Source: Pseudomonas sp. 21 (lineage in GTDB: Bacteria; Pseudomonadota; Gammaproteobacteria; Pseudomonadales; Pseudomonadaceae). From it: DNA of 64,000 bases. This document shows, in pieces, positions 54,541-62,398 of this stretch. How positions within the stretch are numbered: position 1 is the first letter of the stretch; each line of letters opens with the position of its first letter. The position numbers and the translations under genes are program-made. Under the pieces are notes generated by a model that saw nothing but the letters and a program-made list of their open reading frames with translations, ran no database searches and had not been told where the DNA came from. The stretch is from NCBI RefSeq assembly GCF_000955805.1, contig NZ_JYOA01000003.1:224237-288236 (forward strand), written 5' to 3'.

Positions 54541-55086
54541 TCACTCGTAGCGCAGGGTGTAGGTCACCGAGCCGAGTACCGGGCCGGGGGTCACGGTGGC
54601 GTCTTCGGAGATGTACTGCACCGCATAGTCGTAGCTGGCGCTGGTTTCACCGTCGGCGAGGACGATGTCACCGGCGGCCACGGCTGCGCCGCCCGCCAGG
54701 TTCACCGGGTTGCCGGCCGGGCCGTCGAGCAGCTGCAGGGCCACGCCGGTGGCGCCGCTGGCGGCGGTGTTGGTCAGGTTGCCCGAGGCAGTGGCGTTGG
54801 TGGCCTGGAACAGGGTGGTGAAGTGCTCATCGGCCCCGCTGGGGGCGGCACAGCCCGTCAGTTGCAGGGTGAAGCTGGTCTCGCCGGTGGTCTGGCCGAC
54901 GGAGCCGTTCAGGGCACTGACCGGCACGCTGTCGAGGATGACGGTCGGGTCGGTGTTGCCGTCGACCACGGCCGAGCAGGTCTGGTCGGTCACTTCACCG
55001 CTGAAGTTGATGGTGTTGGCGGCGAAAGCAAGGCCCGGCACAGCGAAGGCGGCTGCGACAGCCAGGGCGGTTGCGCGAAGTTTCAT
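54541..55086 (-). CDS. Major fimbrial subunit, type 1 pilin family (CupA1/CupD1-like)
   Basis: Pilin of 181 residues: signal peptide (1-22, cleavage after AFA), mature N-terminal donor strand NTINFSGEVTDQTC, disulfide partner in LQLTGCA, and a C-terminal VLGSVTYTLRYE ending in the penultimate Tyr pattern. ATG at 55086 has GGAG nine bases upstream; an ATG five codons earlier lacks a signal. First gene of a five-gene operon. The promoter lies in the 267 bases shared with the divergent DGPF gene. Confidence 0.9.
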   Translation of the reverse strand: MKLRATALAVAAAFAVPGLAFAANTINFSGEVTDQTCSAVVDGNTDPTVILDSVPVSALNGSVGQTTGETSFTLQLTGCAAPSGADEHFTTLFQATNATASGNLTNTAASGATGVALQLLDGPAGNPVNLAGGAAVAAGDIVLADGETSASYDYAVQYISEDATVTPGPVLGSVTYTLRYE

Positions 55087-55286
55087 TCTCTTGAGCTCCA
55101 TGGTCAGGGTTTTTTCCCATGGCCATCTTCCCTTCCTGGCGTGCGGAACTCTCTGAGACAAATCTGAAAGCGCAGGCAAAGCACTGGCGCCGCGCCTGAT
55201 GAACGGCGCAAAAGCCTGTGGCAGAGCCTTGCGCTTGAACCGCCGAGTCGCTTTATCCGGCAACGTGCGAAAAATTCTTGCCCGGC

Positions 55287-55313
55287 TGTCGATTCCCGCC
55301 GGCGCGCTTCGAC
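55287..55313 (+). promoter_or_regulatory. Candidate ECF42 promoter
   Basis: TGTCGA at 55287-55292, a 17-base spacer and CGAC at 55310-55313, followed by T. ECF42 sigma factors are reported to use TGTCGA at -35 and CGA/TC at -10. It lies 41 bases before the DGPF-protein ATG on the same strand, and an ECF42-type sigma factor is encoded at 57992. Confidence 0.65.
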
Positions 55314-55353
55314 TATGAGGTAACTGAAAACGCAATGCGCTCCGGAGACGGCC

Positions 55354-55722
55354 ATGAAGTACCTCTGTCTGATCTATGTGGATGACCAGCGCCTGTCGAG
55401 CCTCTCCGAGGCCGAGTACCGGCGCCTGATGGACGAGTGCTTCGCCAACGACGAGTACCAGCGCCGGGCCGGCCGGGTGCTGGCCTCCGAGGCGCTGGAG
55501 ACGGTGGAGACGGCGACGACGCTGCGCCACGGTGCGGCGGGGCTGTCGATCACCGACGGCCCCTTTGCCGAGACCCGCGAGTACCTGGGCGGCTTCGTGC
55601 TGATCGACGCCCGCGACCTCAACGACGCGCTGCAGATTGCCCAGCGGATTCCCAGTGGTCGGCTGGGGGCCGTGGAAGTTCGACCGGTCCGTGACTGGGA
55701 TCGTTATTTCGCCGGACGCTGA
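55354..55722 (+). CDS. YCII/DGPF-domain protein
   Basis: A 122-residue cytoplasmic protein with the YCII-related fold: MKYLCLIYVDD start, then the diagnostic DGPFAETREYLGGFVLIDA and AVEVRPVRDW. The DGPF subgroup is found with ECF42 sigma factors in many bacteria, and one is encoded 2.3 kb downstream here. GGAG precedes the ATG at six bases. Activity is unknown; YCII proteins have a dehydrochlorinase-like or muconolactone-isomerase-like fold. Confidence 0.9.
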   Translation: MKYLCLIYVDDQRLSSLSEAEYRRLMDECFANDEYQRRAGRVLASEALETVETATTLRHGAAGLSITDGPFAETREYLGGFVLIDARDLNDALQIAQRIPSGRLGAVEVRPVRDWDRYFAGR

Positions 55723-55778
55723 GGCCCGGCTCTTCGAGAACTCTTTATTTCAAGAGAAGGCAACGTCAGGAGGATGTG

Positions 55779-56306
55779 ATGCTGAAGTGGATTGCGCTGG
55801 TGGTGGTACTGACTGTGGTGGTGGTCCTGGTGCTGGCGGCGAATCGCCCGGGCACCTTCCGCGTGGAGCGCTCCCTGCGCATCCAGGCGCCGCCGGAGAG
55901 AGTCCAGGGCTATATCGAGGACTTCCACCAGTGGGCGCAATGGTCGCCCTTCGAGAAGCTCGATCCGGCCATGCAGCGCAGCTTCTCCGGCGTCGAAAAG
56001 GGGCGTGGCGCGGTATACGCCTGGGAAGGCAACGGCAAGGCCGGGGCAGGGCGCATGGAAATCCTCGAAAGCGACCCCCGCCGCGTGACCATCGCGCTGG
56101 ATTTCCTCAAGCCGTTCAAGGCCAGCAACACCGCCGAATTCACCCTGGTGCCGCGCGACGGCGGCACCGAGGTGACCTGGGCGATGTTCGGCCCGGTGCC
56201 CTTCGTGGCGAAGATCATGCACCTGTTCATCGACGTGGACCGCATGGTCGGCAAGGACTTCGAGGCGGGCCTGGCCAACCTCAAGGCGCTTGCCGAAAAA
56301 GGCTGA
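55779..56306 (+). CDS. Membrane-anchored SRPBCC (START-like) protein
   Basis: A 175-residue protein with one N-terminal TM helix (ALVVVLTVVVVLVLAA) followed by a polyketide cyclase/START-like domain (VERSLRIQAPPERVQGYIED, WAQWSPFEKLDP, GTEVTWAMFGPVPF). The pocket binds a hydrophobic ligand in this family; which one is unknown. AGGAGG lies five bases before the ATG. It follows the DGPF gene by 56 bases on the same strand. Confidence 0.85.
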   Translation: MLKWIALVVVLTVVVVLVLAANRPGTFRVERSLRIQAPPERVQGYIEDFHQWAQWSPFEKLDPAMQRSFSGVEKGRGAVYAWEGNGKAGAGRMEILESDPRRVTIALDFLKPFKASNTAEFTLVPRDGGTEVTWAMFGPVPFVAKIMHLFIDVDRMVGKDFEAGLANLKALAEKG

Positions 56307-56335
56307 TGCAAGCCGCAACCTGCAGGAGGTGAGCC

Positions 56336-56500
56336 ATGTGCCCTCTGTGCGTATCGACCCTGACGCTGGCCGTGACCAGCGTTCTTTCCGCCGGCGGCGT
56401 CAGCGCCTTCGCCGTCACCCGCCTGCGCGGCAAGCGCCGCGCTCGGCCCCACGAGCAACGGGGGCTTTCTCAGGAGCGTCCCCAGGAGCGTGCGACATGA
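56336..56500 (+). CDS. 54-residue CxxC mini-protein
   Basis: A 54-residue frame with a strong AGGAGG six bases before the ATG and an ATGA overlap with the next gene. It opens MCPLCVSTLTLAVTSVLSAG: a CxxC pair followed by a hydrophobic helix, then a basic and polar tail. It may be a small membrane protein with a metal- or thiol-active pair, acting with the thioredoxin-like DUF899 protein. No family recognised with certainty. Confidence 0.65.
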   Translation: MCPLCVSTLTLAVTSVLSAGGVSAFAVTRLRGKRRARPHEQRGLSQERPQERAT

Positions 56501-57279
56501 AACTGGCCAATCAAGACTTTCCCCGTGTGGTTTCCCAGGCCGCCTGGCGCCAGGCGCGTATCCGCCTGCTGGAGCAGGAAAAGGCTGCTACCAAAGCCCG
56601 TGACGCGCTCAACGCCCAGCGTCGCGAGCTGCCGGTGGTGCGCATCGACAAGGACTACCGCTTCGAGGGCGCGCACGGGCCGCTGCGCCTGCTCGACCTG
56701 TTCGAAGGCCGGCCGCAGCTGATCGTCTACCACTTCATGTTCCACCGCGACACAGGGTTGGGCTGCGAGGGCTGTTCCTACCTGATCGACAACCTCGGCC
56801 GGCTGGAGCACCTGCATGCGCGCGGCACCACCTTCGCCATGGTGTCCCGCGCGCCGCTGGAGGAAATCGCGCCATTCCGCGCCCGCATGGGCTGGCAGTT
56901 CCCCTGGTACTCGTCGTTCGGCAGCGACTTCAACTACGACTTCCATGTCAGCGTCGACGAGTCCGTCGCCCCGGTGGAATACAACTATCGTGACAAGACG
57001 GAGCTGGAGCGCCTCGGCCAGGACTACCACGTGCGCGGCGAGCAACCGGGCATGAGCGTGTTCCTGCGCGACGGCGAGCAGGTCTTCCACAGCTACTCGA
57101 CCTACGGTCGCGGGCTGGAGGCGCCGCTGTTCACCTACCACCTGCTCGACCTCACCCCGCTGGGGCGCGGCGAAGGCTGGGGCGGCATGCCCGACTACCA
57201 GGGCAAGGGCATGAACTGGACGCGCTTCCACGACGACTACGCCGAAGCTCCGCCGCCGCACAGCTGCTGCGGTTCCTGA
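56497..57279 (+). CDS. DUF899 thioredoxin-like protein
   Basis: A 260-residue protein of the DUF899 family. Conserved elements: LFEGRPQLIVYHFMFHRD, then GCEGCSYLIDN with a CxxC pair, and the end NWTRFHDDY. A thioredoxin-like fold is predicted for the family; the substrate is unknown. A C-terminal CC pair is also present. It starts in the four-base overlap with the mini-gene and ends 32 bases before the SnoaL-like gene. ECF42-linked clusters often hold DUF899-type genes. Confidence 0.88.
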   Translation: MKLANQDFPRVVSQAAWRQARIRLLEQEKAATKARDALNAQRRELPVVRIDKDYRFEGAHGPLRLLDLFEGRPQLIVYHFMFHRDTGLGCEGCSYLIDNLGRLEHLHARGTTFAMVSRAPLEEIAPFRARMGWQFPWYSSFGSDFNYDFHVSVDESVAPVEYNYRDKTELERLGQDYHVRGEQPGMSVFLRDGEQVFHSYSTYGRGLEAPLFTYHLLDLTPLGRGEGWGGMPDYQGKGMNWTRFHDDYAEAPPPHSCCGS

Positions 57280-57311
57280 TCCGACCCGACTGCTACACGG
57301 AGAGATTCCCG

Positions 57312-57752
57312 ATGACTGCTGCCCAGAAGAACGCCACCCACAGCGAACTGCACGCGCTGCTGGAAAGCTGGCTGAGGTCCGTGCGCGCCTCCGACGTGGA
57401 AGGCATCACCCGCCATTACACCCGTGACATCCTCGCCTTCGATGCGGTGAAGCAACTGCAATTCCAGGGCGTCGAGGCCTATGCCAGCCATTGGCGCGAC
57501 TGCACGCAGATGTGCAAGGAGCCCACCTTCGAGATTCACCAGCTGAGCTTCGAGAGTGGTGGCGATACGGCCTTCGGGCATTACCTCGCCTACTGCGGCG
57601 GCACCGACGACAAGGGGCAGCACAACGCCTCCTGGGCGCGGGTGACGGTGGGCCTGCGGCGCGAGGCGGGGCAGTGGAAGATCGCCCATGAGCACTTCTC
57701 CATTCCCTTCGATCCGGCGACGGGGCAGTTGCTGTTCGATGCCAAGCCCTGA
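57312..57752 (+). CDS. SnoaL-like / ketosteroid isomerase-like protein
   Basis: A 146-residue NTF2-fold protein. LLESWLRSVRASDVEGITRH, YTRDILAFDAVKQLQFQG and WKIAHEHFSIPFDP match the SnoaL-like DUF4440/SnoaL_3 group. Such domains occur next to or fused to ECF41/42 sigma factors. CGGAGAG lies before the ATG. A hexanucleotide repeat begins two bases after its stop. Confidence 0.85.
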   Translation: MTAAQKNATHSELHALLESWLRSVRASDVEGITRHYTRDILAFDAVKQLQFQGVEAYASHWRDCTQMCKEPTFEIHQLSFESGGDTAFGHYLAYCGGTDDKGQHNASWARVTVGLRREAGQWKIAHEHFSIPFDPATGQLLFDAKP

Positions 57753-57753
57753 T

Positions 57754-57783
57754 CTCGACCTCGACCTCGACCTCGACCTCGAC
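57754..57783. repeat. Five tandem copies of CTCGAC
   Basis: Five perfect copies of a hexamer start two bases after the SnoaL-like stop codon and run directly into a REP pair. Copy number of such a short repeat could vary between strains. Confidence 0.9.
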
Positions 57784-57784
57784 T

Positions 57785-57865
57785 TGTAGGAGCGAGCTTG
57801 CTCGCGAACGTATTCCCCGGCAGCTCCGGCGTGAAGCGGGTTCGCGAGCAAGCTCGCTCCTACAG
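57785..57865. repeat. Inverted REP pair (REPIN), GAGCTTGCTC type
   Basis: TGTAGGAGCGAGCTTGCTCG and its inverted copy ending CGAGCAAGCTCGCTCCTACA enclose about 30 bases. It separates the SnoaL-like gene from the sigma factor gene and could form a large stem that reduces read-through. Confidence 0.9.
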
Positions 57866-57991
57866 GGGCTGCCCCGCCCCCTGAAACACCCCGCAACCCT
57901 CTCGGGCCGAACACCCGTCCGATGATTCCCCACCGTGGCGAAAACCCGTGCAGGATAGGCAGACCTCCCACGCCAAGGATCATCGGCCCGC

Positions 57992-59245
57992 ATGCACGAG
58001 TACGCCCCCCAGCCCCTGCGCGACGTGGTGGACGAGGTCTATCGCCGTGAATCGCGCCGGGTGCTGGCCACGCTGATCCGCCTGCTGGGTGATTTCGACC
58101 TGGCGGAAGAGGCGCTGCACGAAGCCTTCGTCGCCGCCGTGGACCAGTGGCGGCGCGACGGCGTGCCGGCCAACCCGCGCGCGTGGCTGGTCTCCGCCGG
58201 GCGCTTCAAGGCCATCGACGGCCTGCGCCGGCGCTCGCGCTTCGACGCTTCCCTGACGCAGATCGCCGAGCAGTTGGAGATCGACGCGCAATCGGTGGAG
58301 GAACTGGCCGACGAAAGCGTCGAGGACGACCGCTTGCGGCTGATCTTCACCTGCTGCCACCCGGCGCTGGCGGCCGACTCGCAGGTACCGCTGACCCTGC
58401 GCGAAGTCTGCGACCTGAAGACCGAGGAGATCGCCCGCGCCTACCTCGTCACGCCCTCGACCATCGCCCAGCGCATCGTCCGCGCCAAGGCGAAGATCCG
58501 CGACGCGAAGATTCCCTACCAGGTGCCGGAAGCCGCCGAATTACCGGAACGCCTGGCCAGCGTGCTGCGGGTCATCTACCTGGTGTTCAACGAGGGGTAT
58601 TCGGCCTCGGCCGGCGATTCGCTGACCCGTACCGATCTGTCCGCCGAAGCCATCCGTCTGGGCCGGCAGTTGTTGGATCTGCTGCCGGAAGCCGAAGTGA
58701 TGGGGTTGCTGGCATTGATGCTGCTGCACGAGTCGCGGCGCGAGGCGCGCACCGCCGCCGACGGCGAACTGGTGCTGCTGGAGAACCAGGACCGCTCGCG
58801 CTGGAATCGCGCGCTGATCGAGGAGGGCCAGCAACTGATCACCGCCGCGCTCGCCACCCGGCGTATCGGCCCGTATACCCTGCAGGCAGCCATCTCCGCG
58901 GTGCACGCCGCTGCTGCGGACATGGCCAGCACCGACTGGGCGGAAATCGTCGGTCTCTACGACCTTTTGCTGGCGATGCAGCCCTCGCCGGTGATCGAGC
59001 TCAACCGCGCGGTGGCCCTGTCCCTGCGCGATGGCCCGGAAGCGGGGCTGGCGCAGGTCGATGCCATCCTGGCCCGTGGCGACCTGCAGGATTACCACCT
59101 GGCCCATGCCGCGCGCGCCGATTTCTGCCGCCGGCTGGAACGCCGCGAGCAGGCGCGCGGCGCCTACGAGCGCGCACTGGAGCTGGCAAGGCTGGAGCCG
59201 GAGCGGCGCTTCCTCGAACAGCGGATTCGCGAGCTCGACCGCTGA
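57992..59245 (+). CDS. ECF42-type RNA polymerase sigma factor with C-terminal extension
   Basis: Sigma factor of 417 residues. Region 2 (about 10-85: VYRRESRRVLATLIRLLGDF, PRAWLVSAGRFKAIDGLRR) and region 4 (about 120-175: PLTLREVCDLKTEEIARAYL, TPSTIAQRIVRAK) are standard. The remaining 240 residues form the DUF6596/TPR-like extension (LPERLASVLRVIYLVFNEGY, ELNRAVALSLRDGPEAGL) that defines ECF42 and replaces an anti-sigma factor in control. It likely drives the upstream DGPF operon. AAGGA is 12 bases before the ATG, which is long. Confidence 0.9.
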   Translation: MHEYAPQPLRDVVDEVYRRESRRVLATLIRLLGDFDLAEEALHEAFVAAVDQWRRDGVPANPRAWLVSAGRFKAIDGLRRRSRFDASLTQIAEQLEIDAQSVEELADESVEDDRLRLIFTCCHPALAADSQVPLTLREVCDLKTEEIARAYLVTPSTIAQRIVRAKAKIRDAKIPYQVPEAAELPERLASVLRVIYLVFNEGYSASAGDSLTRTDLSAEAIRLGRQLLDLLPEAEVMGLLALMLLHESRREARTAADGELVLLENQDRSRWNRALIEEGQQLITAALATRRIGPYTLQAAISAVHAAAADMASTDWAEIVGLYDLLLAMQPSPVIELNRAVALSLRDGPEAGLAQVDAILARGDLQDYHLAHAARADFCRRLERREQARGAYERALELARLEPERRFLEQRIRELDR

Positions 59246-59303
59246 GTTGCATTGCAATATTCAACTGCCAGACTGTGCGACTGACCCCTGCCGACCCGTG
59301 CCC

Positions 59304-60500
59304 ATGACCGAACCGACGCCGCGCGATTCCCTCTGGACCGTCTTCCTGATCTTCCTGCGCCTGGGCCTGACCTCCTTTGGCGGGCCGGTGGCGCACCTGG
59401 GGTATTTTCGCGAAGAGTTCGTGAGCCGGCGGCGCTGGCTGGACGAGCCGCACTACGCCGATCTCATCGCCCTCTGCCAATTCCTTCCCGGCCCCGCCAG
59501 CAGCCAGCTGGGCATGGCCCTGGGCGCCTTGCGCGCGGGGCAGTGGGGCGCATTGGTGGCCTGGACGGGCTTCACCCTGCCGTCGGCCCTGCTGATGCTG
59601 CTGGTTGCCCTGGGGCTTTCGCGGCATGGCCAATGGCTGCCGGTCGGGGCGTTGCACGGACTGATGCTGGTCTCCGTCGCGGTGGTGGCCCACGCCGTCT
59701 GGGGTATGGCCAAGTCGCTGTGTCCGGACTGGCAGCGCCAGGGGCTGATGATCCTGGTGACCGCCGTGGCGCTGCGCTGGCCCGGCGTGGTCGTGCAGAT
59801 GCTGGTGATCCTTGCGGCTGCGCTGCTCGGCATGGCCTGCCTGCGGCCGTCTGCGGTAGGCGATTCCGTGGGGCCTGGGCATTGCGCGTCGCGTCGCCGG
59901 GGCGGTTTCTACCTGCTGCTGTTCTTCGCGCTGCTGGCGCTTCTGCCGTTGGCGGCGGTAGCGTGGCATTGGCCATGGCTGGCGCAGTTCGACGCCTTCT
60001 ACCGGGTTGGCAGCCTGGTCTTCGGTGGGGGGCATGTGGTGCTGCCGCTGTTGCAGAGCGCGGTGGTCGAACCCGGCTGGGTGGATGCGCAGACCTTCCT
60101 CGCCGGCTATGGCGCGGCACAGGCGTTGCCGGGGCCGCTGTTCAGCTTTGCCGCCTTCCTCGGAGCGGCCATCACTGAGCCGGGCGGCGCGACCGGCGCG
60201 CTGCTCTGCCTGGTGGCGATCTTCCTGCCGTCCTTCCTGCTGGTGCTCGGCGCCTTGCCGTTCTGGAAGAGCCTGCGTCGCCAGCATCGTCTGCGCGCGG
60301 CGCTGGCCGGGGTGAACGCCGCCGTGGTCGGCCTGTTGCTGGCGGCGCTGATCCACCCCATCGGCAGCGAGACCATCGTCGGCCTGCTCGACATTTCCCT
60401 GGTCGCGCTGGCCTTCCTGGTGCTGCTCAGTGGCCGGGTTCCGCCCTGGGCGCTGGTGCTGCTGGGTGCGCTGGGCGGAGGGCTGGTCGGGGCGTTCTAG
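59304..60500 (+). CDS. chrA: Chromate transporter ChrA
   Basis: Inner-membrane chromate efflux protein of 398 residues with two homologous CHR halves. Signatures: LGLTSFGGPVAHLGYFREEF and ADLIALCQFLPGPASSQLGM in the first half, VGSLVFGGGHVVLPLLQ and YGAAQALPGPLFSFAAFLGA in the second. It follows the sigma factor by 58 bases on the same strand and could share its transcript, but chromate genes are not part of the usual ECF42 set. Its stop shares the palindrome CTAG with the opposite gene. Confidence 0.92.
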   Translation: MTEPTPRDSLWTVFLIFLRLGLTSFGGPVAHLGYFREEFVSRRRWLDEPHYADLIALCQFLPGPASSQLGMALGALRAGQWGALVAWTGFTLPSALLMLLVALGLSRHGQWLPVGALHGLMLVSVAVVAHAVWGMAKSLCPDWQRQGLMILVTAVALRWPGVVVQMLVILAAALLGMACLRPSAVGDSVGPGHCASRRRGGFYLLLFFALLALLPLAAVAWHWPWLAQFDAFYRVGSLVFGGGHVVLPLLQSAVVEPGWVDAQTFLAGYGAAQALPGPLFSFAAFLGAAITEPGGATGALLCLVAIFLPSFLLVLGALPFWKSLRRQHRLRAALAGVNAAVVGLLLAALIHPIGSETIVGLLDISLVALAFLVLLSGRVPPWALVLLGALGGGLVGAF

Positions 60501-61270
60501 AGGCTGCTCACCAGGTGCCCGCCGTCCACGGCGAGCACCGCGCCGGTCATGAAGGCGCCGGCGTCGCTGGCCAGCAGCAGGAAGGGGCCCTCCAGTTCCC
60601 TGAGCTGGCCGAGACGGCGCATCGGTACCGTGTCGCGGATGTAGGCCTGGCCCTTGTCACTGTCGAAGTAGGCGTCGTTCATTTCGGTCTTGAAATAGCC
60701 CGGTGCGATGGCGTTCACCCGCACGTTGAAGCGCGCCAGCTCCAGCGCCAGGGACTTGCTCAGCTGCACCACGCCGGCCTTGGCTGCGCAGTAATGGCTG
60801 TAGCCGCCGCCCACGCGCAAGCCGAGTATCGAGGCGATGTTGACGATGCTGCCGCCGCGCCCGGCCTTGGCCAGACGCTGCGCCGCGCACTGGGCGACGC
60901 GCCAGACGCCGTCGAGGTTGGTGGAGAGCATGCTGCGCCAGTCTTCCTCGCTGACCTCCAGCGCGCGCTGGCCGTTGCCGATGCCGGCGTTGTTGAGTAC
61001 GACGTCGATCACGCCGAACTGTGCTTCGGCGCTGTCGAAGGCGGCCTCGACACTGGCGCGGTCCGTCACATCCAGCGCCACGGCATGGGCTTGGCCGCCC
61101 TCGGCGCGGATCGCTTCCGCCAGTTGCGCCAGGCGCTCGGTGCGCCGCGCCGCCAGGATCACACGGGCTCCCGCACGAGCGGCTACGCGTGCCAGGTGTG
61201 CGCCGATGCCGCTGGATGCGCCGGTGACCAGCACGGTCTTGCCGGCGAGGGAGAAAAGGTCGTTGCTCAT
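60497..61270 (-). CDS. Short-chain dehydrogenase/reductase
   Basis: NAD(P)-dependent oxidoreductase of 257 residues. Cofactor motif TGASSGIG near residue 17, NNAG at about 95, catalytic S in IVNIAS and YxxxK in SHYCAAKAG. AAGGA lies six bases before ATG 61270. Substrate unknown. Upstream frame to 61417 runs into REP-flanked DNA and is not coding. Confidence 0.88.
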   Translation of the reverse strand: MSNDLFSLAGKTVLVTGASSGIGAHLARVAARAGARVILAARRTERLAQLAEAIRAEGGQAHAVALDVTDRASVEAAFDSAEAQFGVIDVVLNNAGIGNGQRALEVSEEDWRSMLSTNLDGVWRVAQCAAQRLAKAGRGGSIVNIASILGLRVGGGYSHYCAAKAGVVQLSKSLALELARFNVRVNAIAPGYFKTEMNDAYFDSDKGQAYIRDTVPMRRLGQLRELEGPFLLLASDAGAFMTGAVLAVDGGHLVSSL

Positions 61271-61382
61271 GGCTGTTCCTTGGTCGGTCAAGCGTAATCG
61301 CTGACCGCCAAGGTTAGCCCGTGGCACCCTCAAGGGCGTGCAGGGTGCGCCATTCGCATCGCGAATGGCGAATGGGGCGAAC

Positions 61383-61433
61383 CTGCAGGAGCGGGCCATG
61401 CCCGCTATCGCGCGCATGGCGCGCTCCTACAGG
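61383..61433. repeat. REP pair with mixed arms
   Basis: CTGCAGGAGCGGGCCATGCC and GGCGCGCTCCTACAG are inverted at their outer parts (CTGNAGGAGCG / CGCTCCTACAG), with different inner palindromes (GGGCCATGCCC and CGCGCATGGCGCG). The right arm matches the fragment at the very start of the window. Confidence 0.75.
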
Positions 61434-61455
61434 GAGTCTCAAGCTAGCCGCCAGG

Positions 61456-61527
61456 CGTAGGAGCGAGCTTGCTCGCGAACCTGCAAGGCACGGCGTCAAG
61501 GGCGGCGCGAGCAAGCGCGCTCCTGCC
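61456..61527. repeat. Inverted REP pair (REPIN), GAGCTTGCTC type
   Basis: GTAGGAGCGAGCTTGCTCGC and the inverted, partly diverged GCGAGCAAGCGCGCTCCTGC. It lies head to tail with the pair at 61383, making a REP cluster in the 324-base gap between the SDR and hydrolase genes. Confidence 0.8.
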
Positions 61528-61546
61528 GTCGCCGGAAGCACCCAAG

Positions 61547-61576
61547 AAAAAGCCCGGCACAGGGGCCGGGCTCTTT
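61547..61576 (-). terminator. Terminator after the PuuD-like gene
   Basis: GCCCGGC / GCCGGGC with a 6-base loop; read on the minus strand it is followed by five T. It lies about 20 bases beyond the hydrolase stop. Confidence 0.8.
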
Positions 61577-61594
61577 CATGACGCGGGAAGCGAA

Positions 61595-62398
61595 TCAGGC
61601 AGCCAGCTGGCGTGCCTGCTTCTTCTTCACCTGTGCGCGGCAAGCATCGCCGAACGCCTGGAAGATCTTCACCGAGTCGGGGTTCTTCGCTGCCTGCCAT
61701 TCCGGGTGCCACTGCACCGCGAAGAGGAAGGAGGAAAGCGTCGGGGCGTGGATGGCCTCGACCAGGCCGTCTTCGGCATGGGCGATGGCCTCGATGCCCT
61801 TGCCCAGGTTCTTCAGGCCCTGGCCGTGCAGCGAGTTGACGCGGATCTCGTCACCCAGCAGCTGCTGCAGCCAGCTGCCCGCCTTCGGGCGAACGCCGTG
61901 GGCCGGGCTGTACTGCACGTCGACCGGGTCTTCGGGATTCTCGCGATGGTCATTGAAGCCGGGTTCGGCGTAGACCTTCTGGTAGATATCGCCGCCCAGG
62001 GCCACGTTGATTTCCTGCATGCCGCGGCAGATACCGAAGATCGGCAGGCCACGCGCGATGGCGGCCTTGATCAGCGGGATGTCGAAGTTGTCGCGGTCCT
62101 TGTCCTGGCCCTTGCCGGGAGTTTCGTTCTCCTGGCCATACAGGGTCGGATCGATGTTGCTGCCGGCGCCGGTCAGGTACACGCCGTCGGCCATGTCCAG
62201 GTACTGCTCGAGGTCTTCGATGCCGCAGCAGGTCGGTACCAGTACCGGCACGCAATCGGACTGTTCGACCAGGGGCACGATGTATTTGTGGGTCATTACC
62301 TGATAGTCGTGGCCTTTGCGCTCTTGGCTGCCCATGGACATCAGGACGACGGGTTTACGGAGAGTCTGTTTCTTGTTGCCAATGTTGCTGTTGGACAT
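61595..62398 (-). CDS. Class I glutamine amidotransferase-like hydrolase, PuuD family
   Basis: Peptidase C26 protein of 267 residues. Nucleophile Cys in FGICRGMQEINVALGG and the His-Glu pair in FAVQWHPEW form the triad; LTGAGSNIDPTLYG is typical for gamma-glutamyl-GABA hydrolases of polyamine breakdown. No puu or spu genes are adjacent, so the substrate is inferred from family only. AAAGGTGAC precedes the ATG. The C-terminus ends in a basic stretch (VKKKQARQLAA). Confidence 0.85.
   Translation of the reverse strand: MSNSNIGNKKQTLRKPVVLMSMGSQERKGHDYQVMTHKYIVPLVEQSDCVPVLVPTCCGIEDLEQYLDMADGVYLTGAGSNIDPTLYGQENETPGKGQDKDRDNFDIPLIKAAIARGLPIFGICRGMQEINVALGGDIYQKVYAEPGFNDHRENPEDPVDVQYSPAHGVRPKAGSWLQQLLGDEIRVNSLHGQGLKNLGKGIEAIAHAEDGLVEAIHAPTLSSFLFAVQWHPEWQAAKNPDSVKIFQAFGDACRAQVKKKQARQLAA

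Noticed and set aside
40715-55086. Genomic island with integrase or att sites around the pvr-rcs-cup block
   Set aside because: No integrase, transposase, tRNA or direct repeat was found at either edge, and base composition matches the neighbours. Only gene content suggests transfer.
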